Positions 59,046-64,000 of a stretch of DNA of 64,000 nucleotides are shown here, in pieces. The notes beneath the pieces are model-generated. The model worked only from the letters and a program-made list of their open reading frames with translations. It ran no database searches and had not been told where the DNA came from. The stretch's first letter is position 1; each line of letters begins with the position of its first letter. The position numbers and the translations under genes are program-made. The DNA lies in assembly GCA_001632435.1 (NCBI GenBank), contig KV423946.1, positions 71,169-135,168 on the forward strand, given 5' to 3'. This DNA is from Calocera cornea HHB12733. Lineage: Eukaryota; Basidiomycota; Dacrymycetes; Dacrymycetales; Dacrymycetaceae.

Positions 59046-62000
59046 ATGACGGCCGTCGCATCCCAGGGGCGCGATGACCCCTTCACGCTCGACCTGCTTG
59101 CGTCCGAGCTGCACTCACGGCCTGGGTCACCAGACTCTCCTCAGATCGACCTGCCCACCCTTCTCCCGCTCTCGCATACCCACCCACATCTCGATGTCTC
59201 CTCGCACAACCGGCCATTTCTTGTCGATGACTTTCTCCTCACCAGGGCAGCGCATACGTCCTTGCCAGACCTGAGGACGGAGTTGAGGGATTATCTGGCT
59301 CAGCTGAAGGAGGAGTTGGTTGGGCTGATCAACCGAGACTATGGCGACTTTGTGAGCCTGGGGACGGATCTGAGAGGAGAGGGCGACCGATTGGAGCGAC
59401 TGGGGAAGCCAATTCCTGGAATGAAGTCAGAGGTTGATGTGTGTAACCTATCTATGCTATTGTCTTTGCTCTTACTGCTACATTTTAGAGAGCAAAAGGA
59501 GAGCTAGATGGCGTTAAGGAAGCTGTTCGAGACAAGCTTGCGGAACGAGCTGCTTTACGAGAGGAGAAGGTATGTGTATAACAAGTTACCCTTCCTGCCA
59601 AGGTCTCACACACGACTCTAGGTCTTGTTACAGCTGCTGTTGACTCTCTCCGATTCCCTCGTACGACTGGAATCCCTCTTGGCAATCGCGTCTCCGCCTT
59701 CTGAAGACCCAGACATGCCTACGATTTCTGAAAAGATCGAGTCTGTACCACCAGTAACGAGTCGCGGAGCGAAGCATCTTGCCCGAGTAGCATCGGAGTA
59801 TCTTCAGCTCCTGTATCATGCGGACAAGGCGCGGGCAGAAGGCTGCGCGTTCGTGGAGTCAAATCGTTGGGTGAGTAGCCGCCATCTACAATCAGGGACA
59901 TCTCTAACATGAGATCTCAGCGCATTGATCGGATCAAGACGACCCTATCTCGCGATTTGGACAACCTTTTCACGTCGCTCCTGGGCAGTTCGGCCAACCA
60001 GCAGAGTAATGAAGGCTTCTTCACTTCTGCTACGTCCGACCGCGGTCGACGATTGCCTGAGCTTAATGAGGTGCTACGGACGTACGATGCGCTGGGTGAA
60101 TGGCGCCAAGCAGAGGAAGTCCTGCGGAGAGAGGTGGTCAGACCATTCATTCGAAGTGTAAGAAATTGTATTACGTGGTATGTCAGCCGGTACTTACCCT
60201 TACCCAAGACTCTACATCCTGCGGCTCTCACCGCCCCGATTTCTCCCCTTCTGCCCCGAACACCATTTCTCCCCAAGTTCTTCAACCGCTCCTCCATCAC
60301 CGAAGCTCTGTTGTCGCCTCCTATTACAACGCCAGGAGCGATCACACCTGGCCTCATGGGGGCTTTTAACCCACAAGCGCCTCTCCTGCTGACAGAAGAT
60401 ACGCCTCTCGCGGCAGTTTACAATCAGCTCCTGCGCTTCGCGGATCGCGAGTTACAAAGCCTCATCGATGCGTCAGAGCGGATAAGCAACGCCCATAAGG
60501 GTCGCCGGAATCCTACGGAAACGCCTAATGAGAATGGCAAACCAGAGGACTCGGAGAACCGGTTCGACTTCCTGGCAAATGTATTTTGGGCTGAGACGGC
60601 GTCTGCGCTTATGGACGAGATGGGTGGTCAGCTGTTCGCAGCGGGGCGACCGGATGAGTTCTTGATCGTAAGTAAGGCGCGGCCATATACGGGGTAGCTT
60701 CTGAAAGACGAAACAGAATTATCACACAACCAGCGCCTTCCTGCACTCACTCGAGACGCTGGCTCCGTCCCTTACAAGCGTTCTCACTCTACGCTCTCAT
60801 GCATCAAGAAAAGCCTTTGATAGGCGATGGCAACTTCCGGTCTACTTCCAACTTCGGTGGAAAGAAATCGTCGCCGGTCTGGAAGACGCGTTGAGCGGAA
60901 ATGGTTTGTCAATATGAAGCCGCATATTCACATTTCTAACCCGATGCTCGTCTAGCTGTTGCAGGAGATAACTGGGATGGCTTCAAGTCGCCGCAGGCAG
61001 ATGCTGTATGGAAGGCGCTAGAACGCTGTTGGAGCGAGGATGTGTTTGTGCTTGAGCTGGGCGAGCGTTTCTGGCGGTTAACACTGCAAATCTTGAGCCG
61101 CTATCGAACCTGGCTGGCGGAATCGGTGCCAGCGGAGCCTCTTGGGCGTGCCGCTCTGTTGGCATCCGAAGACAGGGTTAGTTTGATGACTTTGCTGTGG
61201 CTCAACAGAACTGACTCTGTAAAACAGCGATCAGCGTCCCCAGCTCTCGGCTCCGTACCGAGTCGATCATCCACCCCTATGCCTCCGTCAACACCGGACG
61301 CAAAGGATGGAGGGGTGGATGACGATGAGACACTGCGCAAAACTGCATACAGCATTGTCGACATGAAGCGTTTAGAAACCAACGTCTGGGATTTGTACGA
61401 GAGGATTGGAGGCCTTCTCGAGGAGGCAGAAGAGGAAGACGAAACGGCCAAGGGTATGTCTTCTCAATCATGGCGTGACTGCGGCTCATGATTTTGTACA
61501 GAAACGTTGGATTCCTCCCTGGCTCGCTTACTCTCACCAATCCCGCTGTACAAAAATCAAATTCTGCAGATTCTTATTCGGCGATCGGCAGATCCTCTTC
61601 GACACGTGCGCTCGATCGCGTCCCAGTATCGTGCCATGTCCAACAAGCGCGAACCTACGGAGCCGAGCTACTTCGTGCCTGGTATCATGCGCCCCGTCAA
61701 GGTCTTCTTCGATAAGGGGGGACTTGGAGAAGCGCTCAAGGAGAGCTACGGTGCCGCATGGTCAACCGAGGTGTTCGACGAGATATGCCAACGATACACT
61801 GCAATTCTGGTCGACATGAAGAAGACGGAGGATTCTCTTCGGAGATTCAAGCAGGGCAAAAAATCTGGCTTCTCCCTGTTCGGGTCATCAACGGCATCGG
61901 CCAAGGAGGAGGAAGGCAAGGACGAGGAGCGGGTAAAGAAGCAGATGCTGCTTGACGTAACGGCGCTGGGCAAGGACGCTGGGGCGCTCGGTGTGGACAC

Positions 62001-62064
62001 AGGGGCGAGCGAGAACTTCAAGGGACTGATGCGGACGATCGGGCTGGGCGAGGCGAGCGCTTGA
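59046..62064 (+). CDS. COG2: Conserved oligomeric Golgi complex subunit 2
   Basis: Eight exons (59046-59438, 59489-59569, 59622-59870, 59921-60667, 60717-60903, 60956-61176, 61228-61453, 61502-62064) join to 888 residues. COG2 is part of lobe A of the tethering complex for retrograde vesicles in the Golgi. The N terminus holds the family domain: RPFLVDDFLLTR, then LRTELRDYLAQLKEELVGLINRDYGDF and the helix LLLTLSDSLVRLESLL. Later parts contain FWAETASALMDEMG, WQLPVYFQLRWKEIV and FWRLTLQILSRYRTWL, typical of COG2 C-terminal helices. The start is the ATG at 59046; the frame is open upstream but has no other ATG. The intron 61177-61227 has a length divisible by three (51 bp) and a branch-like ACTGAC, so it is called as an intron although reading through is also open. 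Confidence 0.9.
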
Positions 62065-62997
62065 GTCCCTTTGTGAGCCGGAACACGTGCTACCGCACCG
62101 CGTCTCCGATAGCGTTGTCATGCCATACCCTTTTCTAACGCGACTAGCCCCGTTCTGTTATTGATGCGTGGCGATGGTGTCAAGATGCGCGTTCTAGGGA
62201 ATACGAGAAGGTGCGACCGGTGGGTTGGCATACCGCTCGAGTCGGACCTGGTCCAATTCTATTTGGGCGCCGGCACATTCGGCTTGGGGGAAGGCTAAGC
62301 CGAGTTTATCGGGTATTTTCAAACCTTAATCAAGTACTGTAATTGCTGTGAAGTGGGAAAAGCAAGCGCTCTGACGGGGAATGTGGCTCCTGCATTGTAG
62401 AACGCGGTTGCAAGGGGATACTCAACATGGCGTAAGGGGTTATCGATCAATTTGGTGATGTGTGCGCAGATGTTTGGAGAACAACAGAAGAAGGCCCGTG
62501 AGACGCGCCTTGCCGCCTGCGGGTCCCTTGCAGGCGGACATGAGGCGACACAGCCACTGGCCCTCCCCGCCGCGGGCGGGCTCTGGGCGGCCTCGCACGG
62601 CAAGGGCCGTCACCCTGAAATTCGAGGCATCACACCCGAACGCGCTGCTGCTGCGTTTCAACACCTCTTGCTTGCGCTCTTCTCTGGCTGTTCGCCTCGT
62701 TGTCCGCTCGCTCCTCCACTCCCGGCCTGACGAGGAAGGGAGTCACCCCTTCTGGAATATCCATTACGTATGTCCAAACTATTTACACCGATTGTGAAAG
62801 GCCCGTTTAACGACGATCCCCAGTCTTCACACCCACGCACACGTTGCCCCTCTCATCTCCGATAATCGCCAACACAAGGCCCAGCCCAACCATGACAACT
62901 CACTAAGCACCTTGCGTCCCCTTTTGCACCCCAAATCCCCCCGAATCCAACGCATATCCGATACATCCGGCGATCGCCGCGAGGTAGACAGCCAACA
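62065..62997. other. Intergenic region and promoter of the last gene
   Basis: No gene supported. The final 250 bases are C-rich on the plus strand like other core promoters here. Confidence 0.5.
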
Positions 62998-64000
62998 ATG
63001 GCCACGTCGCCGTCAGGCTCTGCCTCTGCATCCTCCGTCCGCGCAGACGCCATCTCGCGCCTCAAGAGGGCCGCCTCTCTACCACGCATGAAGGATGGGA
63101 GGAGGCCTGCTATACCGGCTAACGGAGGCGCGTTCAGTGAGGGAGGAAAGAGTGAGGAGAGCTCACAGCGCGGGGCGGATACACCGACGTACGGGTACGG
63201 GGATCGATCGCATTCAGACAGCGACGTAGCGGCTCTGGACGCATCGCGAGAAGACGAACCCGAGTCAGGCCATGAGACAGTTGTGGAGATGCCATCGGAG
63301 ATGCCAGCTGAAGACGATCTGCCGACACCGATGCCTCGAGAAGACGTCAGTGGCCTGCATCATGTCGAACATAACGCGTCCGCGCCTCCCCATGTGACAT
63401 CGCCGGAGACAGAGGCCGAGACGCTGCACGATTCAGAGAGCGTTGCAGAACACCGCCCCACGGACGAGGACGAGGAGCACTACGATGAGGAGCAGCATGA
63501 CGAACCGAACACGGATCTGATGGCCCAGCAACTGCTACTCAACATGCAGCTCCGCGCCTTAGCCAGTGTCCCTGCTGCTTTCCAGCAGGCGGCATTTCCC
63601 ACTGGTTATCCCCCCTCTGCGTTTCCACAAAATGTCTTTCAATCCGGGCTCGTCTCGCCCCAAATGCAGAACGCCCAGGAGATGCTCCTCAATGCGTTGG
63701 TGCAGCAGCAGCAGCAGCAGCAACAACAAATGTCGCCTCAGCAGCATCGTGCCTACCTCCCTCCTGCATCCCCAGTCGGTTGGCAACAGCGCGTAAAGTC
63801 CCCTGCCTCTCCCCTGCCGACACTCAATGATATCGCCGCCGCACATCAACGCGGTCTCTTCCGCTCAAACAGCGCTGCCGCTAGAACCGAGGCATACAAT
63901 AAGTTAACCGGTGGTCGAGATACACCGTCGGTATCCCAGCCTCCTTCAGTGCTGGGTTATGCTAGCACGAGCCGTCTCGGTCGAAGCAACACTGTAACAG
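62998..64000 (+). CDS. Disordered Gln/Ser/Glu-rich protein, truncated by window end
   Basis: The ATG at 62998 (context CAACAATGG, favourable) opens a frame that runs to the end of the window without a stop (334 codons seen). The sequence begins with a basic Ser-rich segment (SRLKRAASLPRMKDGRR), continues acidic (runs of Glu/Asp/His, residues 155-175), then a Leu/Met/Gln helix (MAQQLLLNMQLRALASV) and a QQQQQQQQQ run near residue 240, followed by Pro/Ser-rich sequence with NSAAARTEAYNKL. The sequence shows no domain I recognise. The Leu/Gln helix next to a Q run suggests a self-association or RNA-granule-type protein, which is inference only. Confidence 0.75.
   Translation, partial: MATSPSGSASASSVRADAISRLKRAASLPRMKDGRRPAIPANGGAFSEGGKSEESSQRGADTPTYGYGDRSHSDSDVAALDASREDEPESGHETVVEMPSEMPAEDDLPTPMPREDVSGLHHVEHNASAPPHVTSPETEAETLHDSESVAEHRPTDEDEEHYDEEQHDEPNTDLMAQQLLLNMQLRALASVPAAFQQAAFPTGYPPSAFPQNVFQSGLVSPQMQNAQEMLLNALVQQQQQQQQQMSPQQHRAYLPPASPVGWQQRVKSPASPLPTLNDIAAAHQRGLFRSNSAAARTEAYNKLTGGRDTPSVSQPPSVLGYASTSRLGRSNTVT

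Overview
The window looks like nuclear DNA of a filamentous basidiomycete, probably Agaricomycotina. Genes are split by very short introns (mostly 48-66 bp) with GT..AG ends, often GTRNGT donors, and a CTNAC/TTGAC-like branch site. Coding regions are GC-rich, and the gene set is ordinary fungal housekeeping: ERG8, complex I PSST subunit, PEX5, CDP-diacylglycerol synthase, AdoMet decarboxylase and COG2. No rRNA, tRNA, CRISPR or intact transposon was seen. Exon junctions given here were joined by hand, and each joined model was checked for frame unless stated otherwise.

Layout. 1-3.7 kb: no convincing gene. 3.7-7.4 kb: one large disordered protein. 8.9-14.3 kb: a single-pass membrane protein, ERG8, and convergent to it a vacuolar-type amino-acid transporter. 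14.7-18.4 kb: an intact seven-helix-type membrane protein gene and, beside it, a dead paralogue with four in-frame stops and a frameshift. 18.4-23 kb: gene-poor. 23-24.2 kb: an orphan four-exon gene. 24.6-27.3 kb: two tandem, apparently intact genes for the nuclear-encoded complex I subunit NDUFS7/PSST. 28.2-45.1 kb is a GC-rich gene block: a fused allantoicase/ureidoglycolate lyase, a hormone-sensitive-lipase-type hydrolase with membrane anchor, a Crz1-like C2H2 factor, PEX5, CDP-DAG synthase and AdoMet decarboxylase. 45.1-50.5 kb: mostly gene-poor with one F-box-like gene. 50.5-54.1 kb: a GH31 enzyme of the alpha-1,4-glucan lyase type. 55.2-62.1 kb: a second F-box-like paralogue, an FLVCR-type MFS carrier and COG2. 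63.0 kb to the end: the start of a Q-rich disordered protein that leaves the window.

The genes are individually regulated and do not form an obvious metabolic cluster. Links that can be drawn: the allantoicase/ureidoglycolate lyase fusion does two consecutive steps of purine-nitrogen salvage. The glucan lyase would open an anhydrofructose route from glycogen or starch. The most unusual features are the duplicated complex I core subunit, the glucan lyase, the bifunctional ureide enzyme, the tandem membrane-protein pseudogene and a perfect 14-bp inverted repeat in the COG2/MFS divergent promoter.
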